Source of the DNA: Blastocystis hominis
Lineage: Eukaryota > Sar > Bigyra > Opalinata > Blastocystidae
Assembly (NCBI RefSeq): GCF_000151665.1
Contig: NW_013171867.1
Coordinates: 498,946 to 562,945, forward strand
Reading direction: 5' to 3'
Length of the DNA: 64,000 nt
Shown: positions 1 to 11,779 of the stretch, piece by piece
Position numbering within the stretch: position 1 is the stretch's first letter
Layout of the letters: every line of letters begins with the position of its first letter
Made by a program: the position numbers and the translations under genes
The notes under the pieces: model-generated
Told to the model about the DNA's origin: nothing
The model's input: the letters and a program-made list of their open reading frames with translations, nothing else
Database searches by the model: none

Positions 1-1614
1 CTGGTGGCCGGTGTTCATGGGCCTCAGCCGCTACGTCTACACGGACGCGCGCTACGCGGTGCGAAACGACTGCTGCGAGCGCATCTTCGCGATCTTCCAG
101 AACTCGGCGGTGCACTTCAGCGAGAAGCTGTGGGAGCTGGTGTTCAACGGCTTCATCTTCACGATCTTCGACGGCCCGATGAAGTCCGGCGAGGAGGCGG
201 TCAACCAGCTGCTGTCGCTGCCCACCGAGCAGGACAAGCCCATCAAGCTGGGCAACAAGGCGGAGAACCAGAAGAGCTACCTGCAGACCACCGGCGCGCT
301 GGTCATGTACTCGATCATCCGTCTGTACGTGAAGCGCCGCGACCAGGTGAGCTTCCTTCTGGAGCGCATCTTCAATCTGATGCAGGAAGCGATGAAGCAG
401 CAGATTCTGTCGCTGGCGCGCATCGGCGTGTTCTGTCTGAAGCAGCTGTTCCTGGAGGGCGCGGACATGTACGACGAGGCGATGTGGAACACCATGCTGG
501 ACCAGCTGGAGAAGGCGTTCACCAACACCATGCCCGACGACCTCGTGCTCAACGCCCGCAAGAAGCTCTATCTGATCTACGACAAGAACCTCCGCGCGGG
601 CGGTGTGGCGCCCAAGGTGGGCCGCTGGGTCCGCACGCCGGTGGGCAACGGCAAGCTGATCTCCGTGGACGATATCTGCGCCACGGTGGAGCTGATCTAC
701 GGCAACGCGTACTTCCACAAGCTTAGCGAGCTGGAGGACCTGGAGAAGCTGAAGAAGGAGGCCAAGAAGACGGTGAAGGTGAGCAAGAGCAAGAGCAAGA
801 GCAAGAGCAAGAGCAAGAAGCACGGCTCGGACAGCGAGTCGTCGTCGTCGTCGGACAGCGAGTCCTCGGTGGAGGAGGAAGTCGTCGAGGATCCCATCAA
901 GCTGGAGACCACCGATACGCGCAGCCTGGAGGTCAACGCGATGCTGGTCGCCACCAAGGCGGTGACGCAGGCCGATCTGTCGGCTCTGATCTCCGAGTTG
1001 GTCGATATCGACTACCGTCGCTTCACGTTCGACCAGCTGAAGCGCATGCTGGGTCTGATGCAGAAGGTGGCCGACATGACGCGCGACTTCCACCAGGATA
1101 TGGAGCTGCGCCGCATGATCAAGAAGCTCGGTAGGCGGTTCGTGTGCTGAGTCATGCATAGGATACCCGCAGGACGACGAGATGCTGCCCACGCTGATCT
1201 ACGAGCAGGTGGCTGCGGAGACGAGCATCGTGCACGTGCTGTTCGTGCTGTACATGGACACCGACGCGCCGGATCGCCAGGCCTACGCGGACGAGGATCT
1301 GCAGAAGTGGGGCGCGGGAGAGAGGAGTGAGCGATAGGCGCATGGAGTTCCTGCTGACCGAGTACGTGGATGTGGAGAAGAAGGCGCGGGAAGGAGACGA
1401 GAAGGCGGAGAACAAGCGCGTGGCGCAGGCTTCGATCCCGCTGATGCAGGAGATCGTGACCGGAATGGAGAAGACGCCCTACGAGAAGTTCGTGGCGTAC
1501 TGCCCCAAGTTCTACCCGCTGCTCGTGTCGATGATCCAGTACTCCGATGAGGAGGTCCGAACGGTGCTCTCGCAGATCTTCATCAGCAAGATTAAGCAAA
1601 TGTTGTTTAAATAA
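1..1614 (+). CDS. Sec7-type ARF guanine-nucleotide exchange factor (BIG-like), C-terminal part
   Basis: This is the 3' part of a gene that starts before the window. The protein matches the C-terminal helical region of BIG/Sec7 ARF-GEFs, which activate ARF GTPases at the trans-Golgi: a WWPVFMGLSR-type start, then VRNDCCERIFAIF, HFSEKLWELVFN and IFDGPM. Two 31-nt GT-AG introns at 1131-1161 and 1307-1337 must be removed to keep the frame; afterwards the reading continues to TAA at 1612-1614. A lysine/serine run followed by an acidic serine stretch (about residues 255-295) is a low-complexity linker. GC content is clearly higher than in the following genes. The catalytic Sec7 domain is outside the window, so assignment rests on the C-terminal region only. 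Confidence 0.72.
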
Positions 1615-1624
1615 GAATGCTCCA

Positions 1625-1632
1625 TGTTTGTT
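1625..1632 (+). terminator. TGTTTGTT 3'-end motif
   Basis: The octamer lies 11 nt after the TAA of the ARF-GEF gene, the position expected for the Blastocystis polyadenylation element. The next gene starts within 30 nt of it. Confidence 0.65.
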
Positions 1633-1655
1633 TGAGTCGGGCGGGCTATGGACGT

Positions 1656-3170
1656 ATGCTATTTTTTGGGGTTCTACTGTTTTTGTGCTCGCTAGGGATG
1701 ATTGTGTCCATGAGTATCGCAGGCCTGGATTCTCTTCAATTTTCCACAGAGAGCAATCGAAGGAATGGTGTATTTCAAAGTAGAGGTGAATTGAGGAAGA
1801 GTTCCGTCTCCACGTCCTATTCTGTCAATATTGTCATTCAATTCAGTGGGAATGTAACTCTTCCGAAAGCTCCATCCATTCAAATAGGAAATGTGCATAT
1901 CCAGACCGTGAACTATATTATGACAAATGAAACGTACATTTTGAATCAAGGAGAGGTACGAATGTTAACACCAGTGGTTAACTTGACGATAACCAACTTT
2001 GTGCATGATAACGACTACCTTTCGTTTCTTTTGAGTATCTACTACAAGAGTGACATCGCTGTGGTTTTATATTTGGACCAACCGATCGGCTCTAATGAAC
2101 TAGAGGGGTTGATTAGACTCATTGTATTGGATTACATTTCTTCTTCCCCAAAGACGCCGTTTATTCTTATGCACAACCCTAAGTTGCTCTGTATTTCGAA
2201 TACTCTACTTCGTCAAGTGCTCATGTACTCGTCAATTCGCTATTCCGACCCTTCTCTCTATTCTCTGCTTCCTACTCTATTGCCTTCCGAAATCCGTGGG
2301 AAATGGAAGCAATCGAGCCAGTTTCTGTTTGATCTTCCCTCTCATTCCCTCTCAAACATTTCATTTTCCAAATGTTTTTCGACCCAAATGCACCGAAATA
2401 GCTCATTTTCGGTGTTTCTTCGCCTCTACCAGCGGAATTACTTGCGAACTCAGTTGAATGGGATTTTTGCTCAGAGTTTGCATCCCGAGTTTCTTTTTTT
2501 GGTCCAAAACAGAAACTTAACGCAGTTTGATTACCCTGCGATTCTTCGCGAGTTTGAGCATGCAAACACTCCCATCTACTTCGTTTGGAACGTGAATTGG
2601 AACGCGTTCTTCCACTTTTCTTACCTCCTTAGCGGTTTTTCTCCCTCTCGATTGTCCTTCACATACGACGACGACCAAATTCTAATTGAAACGGACATAC
2701 ACGCCAGAGCGATGCAAGCGATGGCCGAACGACCCGGAATTCACTCCTTGCGCCCTTGGTGCTGGTGTAAGCGATACTACAAGCGCACAAAACTGCGCTT
2801 ATGCGTGAAACAATGCGAAAAGGCGCCGGATCTCGTTGTAAATCCCTTTTTCGCACCGTCGTGGGTGGGAAAAGTGATGTGGAGATACGATATTCCGACG
2901 TATTTGTGTTGTGAAGAGATGTCCTACTTGCTGACCGCGAATATTCAGTGTGGAATCCGCTGGTACTGGATGAATGGGACGTATCAATCGTTCCAGAAAG
3001 ACAAACTCGATCGAAGGAACAATACGGAAACCAAGGAGCTGATGAAGAAGGTAGATTGGAGGAACTTGGAGCATGATACGATGACTTACTATATGAAGGC
3101 TGGCTATAAAACGAGCTATGCATATGATATGAAGTATTTGAAAATGACTCAGAGTGTGTATCCTATATTA
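1656..3170 (+). CDS. Membrane-anchored glycosyltransferase-like protein
   Basis: The frame opens with a hydrophobic signal anchor (MLFFGVLLFLCSLGM) at 1656; an earlier ATG at 1617 would overlap the preceding 3' end. About 500 residues follow without an intron. A YDDDQI motif (about residue 355), a Trp/Cys-rich stretch and IPTYLCCEEM resemble the DxD and acceptor regions of protist Golgi glycosyltransferases, but I cannot name the family. No stop precedes the region around 3150-3175, which contains TGTTTGTG; the most likely 3' end is poly(A) addition just upstream, creating the stop. The same frame continues only because it coincides with the thioredoxin exons of the next gene. Several NxS/T sites suit a lumenal protein. 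Confidence 0.5.
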
Positions 3171-3240
3171 CGTGTTTGTGTTACCATACAATTGTTTGGC
3201 TTGGACCAGCACGATGCGAATATTCATGTAAGCACGAAGA

Positions 3241-3973
3241 ATGATCGTAACACACAGAGTGTGTTTGATTACGCTATTTTTGCTAGTATCTGGAGAGAAC
3301 CGTATTTGTCGAGCACTGAAGTTTCAAAAATAGATGTATATTCGTTAACAGATGACAATTACGAAACGTTGGTTGGAAATGGAACGAACGGTACTTGGTT
3401 CATTCACTTCTATGCGCCTGTAAAATAATTCGTTGCAAACTATTCTGTAGTGGTGCTCATTATGCAAAAGAACCCATTCGATGTGGAGAGACTTGGCACA
3501 ATCGTACTCTCCCCAGATCTCGTTTGGAGAAGTGGATATTATGTCCGAACGTGTCATAGTGACTCGTTTCCAGGTTGTTTATTATCCTAGTTTCGTAGTC
3601 ATTCAAAACGTATGGGCAGTGTGCGTCTATCACATTAGGGAAACATGGCTGAGTATTCCGATTTGCGCAGTCTGGAGTTAATTGAAAATGTCATTCAAAC
3701 AGAGTTTGTTTATGAATTGATAGTACTATTGTAGTTTCTCGAGCCTTCAATTCAAGCCCCTTCCTGCAATACCGCCAGTTTTCCCGATATTGGTCCAAGT
3801 ATGAAAGGAAATTGGTTGTTTTGGACTAGAAAGCCGTTTTGCAGACGAATCACTGGCTTTCGCAGCAGCCACTCTTTACCTGCACGCTTCTGGTAAGCAC
3901 TGGAGTGTTAGTGGGTGTGATGCTAACCGAAGCGATTTGTGCGTGTTTCAACAAAGGTGAAAAATGTGAATAG
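3241..3973 (+). CDS. ER thioredoxin-domain protein with C-terminal membrane anchor (TMX/PDI-like)
   Basis: Six exons are inferred with introns 3302-3333, 3420-3450, 3610-3638, 3704-3734 and 3799-3829 (29-32 nt); each GT-AG removal keeps the frame. The product starts with a signal peptide (MIVTHRVCLITLFLLVSG), has a thioredoxin fold with active site WCSLC after HFYAP, a RFQVVYYPSF strand with the cis-proline, and a hydrophobic segment near the C-terminus (about FTCTLLVSTGVLVGV) before a charged tail. This layout fits TMX-type oxidoreductases that catalyse disulfide exchange in the ER. Stop TAG is at 3971-3973. The 3' end overlaps the convergent taspase gene by about 26 bp. Confidence 0.75.
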
Positions 3974-5075
3974 TATGAATTTGAAACTGTTGCGTGTTTG
4001 TTTTCTCAGAGATTTCGACTTGGCTTGTGGTTTCTGAGCGATATCCAAACCCAAAATGGGTCGATGAATGAACGATATGCATTGCAGATTGCCGCTCATC
4101 AAGAAAGGCGACTGCAAACACAGGATCCAGCGTGATTTTCATTTGCTGCATATCTTTGAGTAAAGTGTTTTGCATGAGTTCGGCGATCTCTTCAGCTGTC
4201 CCTCGTAGATCGCAGCATCGTTTTGCGAATAAACTTCGCATAAAGCATTCTCCATATCCAGAACAGACGCATCCAACGCCGTCTTCACACCATGCTCCAG
4301 CCCCAGGAACCGAGCACAATCCTCCGCGACCCGGTTGCTTCAGCCAGTTTCCTCCACTGCTCGAAGCAACGACGATATGGCCATTCTTTGGGTGAGAGGG
4401 AGAAAGAGGGAGCAAACCTCCATCACCAGACATCCAACAGTATCGCTTGTTTCCTGCTTCTTGCTCTCCTCTAATAGTTCCAAATAACGCTCCCCTCGTT
4501 TTCGCTGACTGATTTTGACCTGAAAATTGAAGAAATCATGTCACATCCCACTGTGTTGTCTTTAAAGAGCCCGTTCTCCTTTGCATAATTTAAAGCAGAA
4601 CTCCCTGTAAGCAGGCAGGGTCGGATTAACTGTCCCATTTCCAAACCCAGAGTTGATTCCTCTAAGAGAGAAAACGCGATTGCCGAAGGTCTTGATGTGT
4701 CTGGAACTGCGGTAACACACCCATAGGACATATCTCGACTTCGAATAACAATCGCATCACATTCAACTGTCAAATCCTACATCGATCAACTTCGGAAAAT
4801 GGTACCCTTGTTAAGTTACTTCCCTTCCCAGTGTTCACAATTCCGGATTCCTCCAGAAGTGTCATGATCAACAAGGCAGTATCCTCGAGACTATTTGATT
4901 TCTATACATGGTTTGAGAGCAATAGAGGCACATGAAATTGTTCATTTCCGAGAGTAAGGCATTGTTCAATCAGTTGTTTGTATTCTACGAATAAATCTCA
5001 GAGTGATATGAAGTGACTGTGTATTTTCTTTGAAGAATATTTACCAGCTCCTATATGTATAAAAATGAAAACCAT
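3948..5075 (-). CDS. Taspase/L-asparaginase family threonine hydrolase
   Basis: An Ntn-hydrolase of the asparaginase-2/taspase-1 group; these autocleave before a threonine that becomes the catalytic nucleophile. Seen here: VFIFIHIGAG at the N-terminus, NTGKGSNLTR then VECDAIVI, GQLIRPCLL, the autocleavage site as TSDTVGC, then VVASSSGG and a QPGRGGL loop. The sequence is closer to taspase than to plain asparaginase. Introns needed for the frame include 4386-4417 and 4520-4551 (32 nt each), plus 29-33 nt introns further 5'. The start is ATG at 5075. Which of the two enzyme activities it has is not decided by sequence alone. Confidence 0.75.
3995..4002 (+). terminator. TGTTTGTT 3'-end motif
   Basis: Lies 22 nt past the TAG of the thioredoxin gene, inside the 3' end of the convergent taspase gene, so the two transcripts overlap. 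Confidence 0.6.
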
Positions 5076-5196
5076 GTCTAGATAATTATTATTGGAGCGG
5101 CAATGAGCTAACGCATATAATCCTATAAACCGTTTAACAAAAAAGAAGGGTGATCGGGTTTTTACGTAAACGAGCAAACCCTTTTTTTCACACTAA

Positions 5197-6081
5197 ATGT
5201 CTTTTGAAGAGCAAGTTAGCGAATCCTCTCAGATTTTTTCAGTGTCGCAATCCGAGAGAAAGAACGTACGTTTTCAACGGTATATGGAAGATGCGCATTC
5301 TGTAATACCTTGCTTGAATGATGATCCTGGTGTTTTCTATGCCTCCGTTTTTGATGGTCATGGAGGTATTTTTTGTGTGTATTGCGTTGATTTGTGTAGG
5401 GCGCGAAACTGCAGACTTTGTAAACGCTCATTTGCCAAAGAACCTAATTAATGCCCTATCTTCTGGAGAAATGGAGACAATAGAACAGTGTCTTGAGTAT
5501 GCGTACTATTTTACCGACATCGAATCAAAGAATGAAGACATGAAAAATAGCGGTTCTGCAGGTGTTACTATTTTATTGCTGAACGAGGAGGACCAGCGTG
5601 TTTTGTATAGTGCAAACGCAGGTGATTCCCGCTCTGTTCTTTTTGCAGATGGAAAGACGATTCGATTGTCTTATGTAGGCGCAGTAGGTTGCGTTGACTT
5701 TAGGATCATAAGGCCTCCGACCCTGCTGAAGAAAAACGGATTACAGACTTGGGAGGTGTCATCATGAATAAGCGAGTTTTCGGTATTCTCGCAGTTTCAC
5801 GCAGTTTTGGCGATCATTCATACAAGCGTTATGTAACAGCTCGCCCCTATATCACTAGGACGGAGTTGTCAGAGGACGCAGAGTTTGTAGTGGTCGCATG
5901 TGATGGTGTTTTTGACGTGCTTTCGGACGAAGACGTGACTCGCTTGGTAAAGACCGAGGCGAAAGAAGGACGTCTAGCTAGTTGTGCAGAGAAGATTATT
6001 CAGGAGGCCGTGGATCATGGATCGACGGACAACATTACTGCGATCGTGGTGGGTTTAAAGCCGGTGGAGCAGTGGTCGTAG
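5197..6081 (+). CDS. PP2C-type protein phosphatase
   Basis: A metal-dependent serine/threonine phosphatase of about 270 residues after removal of introns 5366-5399 (34 nt) and 5675-5703 (29 nt). Hallmarks in order: RYMEDAHS, VFDGHGG, GSAGVTILL, NAGDSRSVL, DHKASDP, LAVSRSFGD, VACDGVFDVL and STDNITAIVV. All metal-binding acidic positions of the family are recognisable. It is compact, with little beyond the catalytic core. TAG stop at 6079-6081; a TGTTTGTT lies at 6190-6197, unusually far away, after a short degenerate AAGCTACAGGCTGCAAGCTG-type repeat around 6092-6137. Confidence 0.9.
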
Positions 6082-6199
6082 CGCCAAGTGTTACAAGCTA
6101 CAGGCTGCAAGCTGCAAGTTAGGAGCTATCAGCTACGATCGAGTGAATGCCTCTTTGAATAAATGAAGGAGTAGTGGTGTGCGTTGGGTTGTTTGTTGC

Positions 6200-7713
6200 T
6201 CAAACAGGAGACAGCGCTTGTTGAATTAATGTACATTCACGGAGCAGAGCTTCATAGGGTGGAGAAGACGAAGGATACAGAAATTTCATGGCAGGGAAAT
6301 AGGGCATCGTCGATTCGTCCTGATCAACGGTGAATGCATCAAACTCGCGCATGATTTGCTGATCATACTCGAAGAGCTTGCGAAAGTGGTCTTTGATCTT
6401 GGGTTCTACCTTCCCCGTCCGGTGAACGGACTGTAGAAGCAGAAGCACCAGCGTGATCAGCTCATCTCGCTGCTGAAAGAGCATCGAGAGCGATTGGAAC
6501 GCGACGTTTCGCTTGTACGCTTGCTGCTCGATGCTGTAGAGCTCTTGGTAGTCGGGAATGGTGATTCCGTACTCGCTATTGCCATTGATCTGCTGCGTTA
6601 ATGTATCTAATCGAAGCTTTAGGAAGCCTCCAAACAGAGTGTGGTTCAGATTGCGAATCTTGCTCAGCTCGGAAATCGCACAGCTTTGAAGCTCGAAGAC
6701 AAGATCATCGCAGAGGTCAATGATATACTTCTCTACCTGCTTCAAATCCGAGAGATTAAAGCTGGACACATCGAGAAAACGATTCATAAAATCGTCCTTC
6801 TGAGAGCTCGTGGAATACACGATGTCCAGCCACTGGCCAAAATACGTCTTGATAATCGAGCAATAGAGTAAGAAGAAGGCCTTCTCATTCTGCGATGCTG
6901 AGTAAAGCTGCTGGAGGATGGCGTATTGCTCGCGATACCCCTATGATGAGAACCGATTCGTTGCAATACATCGACATTCCGCAGAATAAAATTCAGGATA
7001 CTCACATCGTATTCGAATTGATTCATAATGGAGGTTACAGACTTCACCATCAAAGCAACGATATCCCGGAGAGAAATCTATTGGAAAAACTGATCAAATT
7101 AACCAAAATACTTGACGTCGCCTCACAGAGATAATGTTGTCCTTCAGACTGTCGCACTGCTCGATTAACGTGCGGTTCTTTAAATCCACTCCGATGAGAA
7201 CCCCCGATCGTTTACACTCAAAAAAAAGCATGGCTTTCAGATAGTTACGCAATGCTTGAACTTCGTACACCTTCTATACATAAAGAACGGTCCAAAAAAC
7301 CACTGAGCACACAAAACGGTAACTGTAATCGGAAAAGCTGTTACCCTTTTCTCCAAAAACGTCGTCTGCCAGAGTAACTGGCAATGCATATATTATCTAG
7401 ACATCGCTATCAGATAGGAGCCATACAGAATCTTCGCTAAGTCCCAGCTGCTTGCACAATTCTGACTTCCTGGTTTTTCTATTGACCAAGGACTGCTTGT
7501 TAATCCGTTCCTGGACATAAACAACGAGATATCCACACATACCGAAATAAGAGTATATTGAACCTGGATATTGTCGAGTATGTCACTAATGAACTGATTT
7601 TGGAAGGATTGGACCTCTTCAGCTCTCAAGGCATTTTTGGCGCACAATACCTCAATAGCATCCAGTGTACTCTGCAAGGCACTAGTAACACTCGTTTCCA
7701 ATTCAAGTGACAT
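6200..7713 (-). CDS. Unrecognised multi-exon helical protein
   Basis: At least five exons on the minus strand, read from ATG near 7713 (MSLELETSVTSAL) to TGA at 6200. One intron is clear at the 32-nt GTATGTGTGG...CCAG stretch near 7510-7540; the others are inferred from frame changes. The product is alpha-helical and leucine-rich throughout, with no catalytic motif I recognise. Conserved-looking blocks are VYEVQALRNYLKAMLFFEC and SSFNLSDLKQVEKYIIDLC. It might be a vesicle-tethering, gamma-tubulin-complex or similar scaffold subunit, but that is only a guess from composition. Exon boundaries between 6820 and 7400 are uncertain. Confidence 0.45.
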
Positions 7714-8029
7714 TGAATAACAGAATACAGCAAAATTTATGATGGTAATTTCCCGCGGCAATGATTCATCATCATAAGAAAACAGTCCTTTCCCTTATGG
7801 GAGAGCTTTGGGAAAACAAGAGGGTAATGTAACTTTACGCTTCCTCACTTTTTAGCAGAAGAATCGACATTGTATTGTTCCGATGGTAATACTGGTTCCA
7901 CCTGTTATTACGCCAGTCACAGAAGCTTTCTAGCAAGAAAACAGAAAGAGTGAAGAAAAAGAAAAGGGAGTTTCATCAGGTGAAGAACCAATAAACGATA
8001 GTCACCATTGCAAAGAAAGTCTAACGAAT

Positions 8030-8522
8030 ATGCCATACTCCGAAAAGGCTCAAGAAGCATATAAAAAACTGAAGGCAAAAGCTTCAGGATTTAACCCAAC
8101 TCTGAAGTCGTTTTTCATTACCTATACTGGGCTTTGTATATATACAGCAGTAATTTGGATTGCTTTCTGGTGTCTTGGATTCCCGTCTGTATTAAAAGGT
8201 GGGTTTCCCATCATCACCGACTACATGAGGTATGTCTCTTTGCAAAGGTCGAAAATAGGATCAATGAGATGCCTCAGAATTCTGTAGGTGCAATTCTCTC
8301 GGGAGCATACGGTTCTGGCACCTTCCCTTGTAGTTTGTTTCTTTTACTATTGTCTACCTTTATGCTGATAAAGGAATACGTAGTGATGATGTTTCTCTGC
8401 GATTTTAGATCAGCTATTTTTATCATCCGTCTATTCTTGAATTGGAACGAAGAGCGGATGTTGCTAGTTTTTCGAAGTACTGTTCGTCTATGCGGCAAAT
8501 GAGCACTCTGCGTAAAGAGTAG
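8030..8522 (+). CDS. Small membrane protein, unrecognised
   Basis: Starts MPYSEKAQEAYKKLKAKASG and contains a transmembrane segment (about residues 28-50, FFITYTGLCIYTAVIWIAFW). A 29-nt intron (GTATGTCTCT...AATAG, about 8231-8259) joins the first exon to INEMPQNS. Another 29-nt intron near 8380-8408 joins to ISYFYHPSILELERRADVA and TAG at 8520-8522. A further intron near 8320 is possible. The basic, helical N-terminus before one or two membrane helices is reminiscent of small mitochondrial DUF1279-type proteins, but the match is weak. Confidence 0.45.
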
Positions 8523-8645
8523 GGAAGTGGGGAAACGTTGAAGTGTAGGGATATGATGTCAATTGGAGTGGAGGCCGCTTCCCTGAATCCTCAGGAATAA
8601 ATAATATTTAATTATTGTGTTTGATTTGCTTTGTTTTTATACGCA

Positions 8646-9906
8646 ATGGCTGGGAAAGATGGTTCTAAGTGGGATGGTGTAAAGTCAAAGCTGATGAAAT
8701 TTCATCTGATGATAATATTGGTGTTTGCGATTGTCATTGGCATCGTTTTTCCTGCCCCAGGTGAGTAGTGGTCGGAAGGGGTTAGGTATAGGACAGGCGC
8801 TGTCTAAGACGATTTTTACAAAGGTCTGCGTTTTTCTGATCTTCCTCATATCTGGCCTAAAGCTCGACACGAGCTCAGTAAAAGACGCCATTCATTACTG
8901 GCCCGTATTGATTTGTTTGTGGTCTTCACAGTAGCACTTCATCTTCGGCTGTGTCTTTATTCTTCTAGTATATCCGTTTTTTGGCTATCTAGTACTGCTT
9001 ATTCCCGTGACGCCCCGAGAACTGATGATTGGTATTGCCTCAATGTGCTGCAGTCCAACAGTTCTCGCTTCATCCGCTATTCTGGCTGACCAAGTACCAT
9101 CTCTTCCCTCTCCTGATGCGTAGTGTGGAGGAAGCTTCCCCTTAGCCTTGCTTCTCTCGGTATCCACGAGTCTTTTAGGTGTTTTCATCTCTCCTATTTC
9201 CGTTTCTTTACTGTTTAAAAGCAGTAATATCACCGTGACCTTAGACGTAACCAGCATTCTGCTTGAGTTACTACTAACAATCGCTCTCCCCATGGCGATT
9301 GGTTATGTATTCTCTCCTCCCCTTTTTAACAGCAGCTCACTCAGCTGTTCTGCTCTTGGGTAGCAAAGCAGGTGAAGCGATTCTCCTCGCTACTGAAGGT
9401 CCTGTCTTCCTTATTTTTGTGCATGGTCCCTTGGGTCAAAATGAGCGAGTCTCGCGACCAGCTGCTTCAGTTGCAGTTTATCAGCATCGTTTACTCTCTC
9501 ATCGTGATCATCATCCTTCATTACGTGTATCCCTCCACGGCCATGTAATGACTTGTAGAACAATGCTTATCGTCTATGGATTATGCCGCGCAACGAAGAC
9601 GCCTCTGCCTGCAGTGAAGGCACTCACACTGACGTGCCCTATGAAAACGTTGCCTATCGCGATGACCAGTAGGATTATGTGCGTGGCTTCTAGGTAGTTA
9701 TCTCTTTCTACCCACCCGAGCTTGGAAGTCAGGGTATCATGCTCGTCCCTGCGATTTTGTTCCACTTTTTCCAGCTCATTAGTGGTTCTTTAATTTCCGT
9801 AAAGTGGACACCCCAAAAAGAACAGATGGAATTACCGATTACCGAAATAAAAAAAGTCCCCGAAAATGGTGATGTAGTTAAGAATTCTCCAACTGTCTCA
9901 GCTTGG
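8646..9906 (+). CDS. SLC10A7-like (bile-acid:sodium symporter fold) transporter
   Basis: A polytopic membrane protein of the SBF-like family. Signature segments in order: VFAIVIGIVFPAPG, VCVFLIFLISGLKLDT, PRELMIGIASMCCSPTVL, LLSVSTSLLGVFISPI, LPMAIGY and LVPAILFHFFQLISGS. These match SLC10A7 homologues, linked to calcium and Golgi ion homeostasis. Introns of 26-31 nt restore the frame, e.g. about 8761-8791, 8911-8940, 9091-9120 and 9310-9335; the intron around 9546-9700 is not resolved. No stop precedes the TGTTTGTT at 9909-9916: transcript cleavage after TG at 9904-9905 would give TGA. The next gene starts at 9921. Confidence 0.7.
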
Positions 9907-9908
9907 CA

Positions 9909-9916
9909 TGTTTGTT
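9909..9916 (+). terminator. TGTTTGTT 3'-end motif with probable poly(A)-made stop
   Basis: Three bases separate this octamer from a TG that would become TGA on polyadenylation. It sits only 5 nt before the ATG of the cyclophilin gene, so the upstream 3' end and the downstream promoter/5' end are almost superimposed. Confidence 0.6.
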
Positions 9917-9920
9917 TGGG

Positions 9921-10611
9921 ATGAACTTCTTGTTGTTTGTGTTATGCTTCGCTCCCATGCTCGTCATGGGTAGCAGTCAGAAGAAGGTAATAGACTCTGC
10001 AGTGTGAAAAATAGAAGAAGGGTCCTATTATTACTCACAAGGTGTTTTTCGACATTGAGATCGATGGTCAATACAGTGGACGAATTGTGATGGGATTGTA
10101 ACGATGTTTTGTGTAATTGAGGCGTAGATATGGAAGATTAGCTCCGATAACAGCGTATAATTTCCGAATGCTATGTACAGGAGAAAAGGGAATAGGAAAG
10201 AGTGGAAAGCCACTCCATTACAAAGGATCCGTCTTCCACCGCATTATTCCAAACTTTATGATCCAGGGAGGCGATATTACGAAGGGAAACGGAATGGGAG
10301 GAGAGAGTATCTACGGGAAGCAATTTGCTGACGAGACATTTGAATTAAAGCACTCTCGTCCTGGGATGCTGTCTATGGCCAATTCAGGAAAAGACACAAA
10401 TGGTTCCCAGTTCTTCATCACGACTGTATATTTCTTCAGAACGATTTATTGACTAGGTAAAGACACCGTGGCTTGATGGAAAACACGTTGTTTTTGGTCG
10501 AGTGATTGAAGGAATGGAAGTTGTCAAGGTTATTGAATCGATGGGATCTCCAAGCGGAATTCCTCTTCGTCGTGTTGTCATTTCTGATTGTGGTGAGTTA
10601 AAAAAACAATG
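9921..10611 (+). CDS. Secreted/ER cyclophilin (peptidyl-prolyl isomerase)
   Basis: Cyclophilin B-like: a signal peptide ([17 protein letters not shown]), then the full catalytic domain with [19 protein letters not shown], the active-site [37 protein letters not shown] and a terminal [12 protein letters not shown]. Introns are 9987-10014 (28 nt), 10098-10127 (30 nt) and 10426-10456 (31 nt), all GT-AG and frame-preserving. It accelerates proline isomerisation during folding in the secretory pathway. Stop TGA at 10609-10611 with TGTTTGTT at 10637-10644. The tryptophan usually seen in the cyclosporin site is present in TPWLDGKHV. Confidence 0.9.
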
Positions 10612-10644
10612 AGCGACCAATTTGTTGTAACTAATTTGTTTGTT

Positions 10645-11120
10645 TAAACCACGGATCGGCAAGAAATGAGGGCTTAAAGAATAAGCTTAAGAATCGTTCA
10701 TCAGACAGCACATCACTAGAATTCACTTTAAAAAGATCAAATACATATCGTAATAAATGGGGCTATTTCTTCTTTGACGTTGGTAATTCTGATCTAATGA
10801 TTTACAAAATACTTGTATTCCTACATCCCCCACGACGGCCTTCACAACTTGATTTCATTTTAAAGTCTGTAAAGTACCCAAATAAAAAAAAGTAAAACTC
10901 CAGAAATGGTCACGATTATCCACAACATACACTACATAATTATTCGTTCTTTGTGGTGACTAACCTACATAGCTTAACAAGCTATCTTCTATCCACATCA
11001 ATAGGATTTAAGTCATTACAGTAAGGATTTGGTATCCATTAAGAGTAGAAACCATTTGGAAATACAGTCTTAGTATATTTTAAAAGACGTACAGTATTCA
11101 TAGTGAGTTAATCAGTTTCT
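10645..11120. other. Intergenic stretch, no gene seen
   Basis: AT-rich; I see no conserved frame, RNA gene or repeat. It presumably holds the promoter and 5' leader of the coiled-coil gene. Confidence 0.5.
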
Positions 11121-11779
11121 ATGACGGAGAATACAAATCTGGGAGAACTCACAAAACAAATAGAGGAACTAGAGACTAATGTCGAAGAATTGAGTATAGA
11201 GCTAGCAGCAAAGTGTAATGAGTGTGAATCTTTACAAGAGTCATGCGACCGTTACAAAAAGTATAACGACATCTTGGAAAAGTCAGTAGAGTTGAAGAGA
11301 GAGGAAACACTTCGTCTTCGGAAACGACTATCCCAAATGGGACAAACTATCTTGGGTCGAAGTGTTGAGTCGTCGGATCCCAATATTGTAATGGAAGAAA
11401 TCGAGAAGAAGTATAGTTCCCTTCTTGAACAGAATAAGGCAGCAAATAGTACACTTCAAGAGTTACAGTCTCACGAAAACGAAATGGAAAAACTACACAA
11501 TGAACTAAGTGTGTTAACAACATATAAGGAGCAGGTACACATTGTACAGCAAGAACTTTCTGAGAATAAAGCCGTTATTCTGAATTTGCGTGCTGAGCTG
11601 AATAGTTTAGAGCAGCAACTCAAGGAGAAAGACAGTACAATCATGTCATTAAGTGCCGTGATAGATGAAAACAATGAGGAGTGTGATAATATGACAGCCG
11701 ACCTTGCTCAAAGCGAAAACACTATTCTTGAACTGAAAAATGATATAGCAACGCTGAAGGTAAACTTAGATTCCAAAGC

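Noticed and set aside
1012-1599. Minus-strand frame over the ARF-GEF exons
   Set aside because: GC-driven shadow; crosses the real exons and their introns without any conserved motif.
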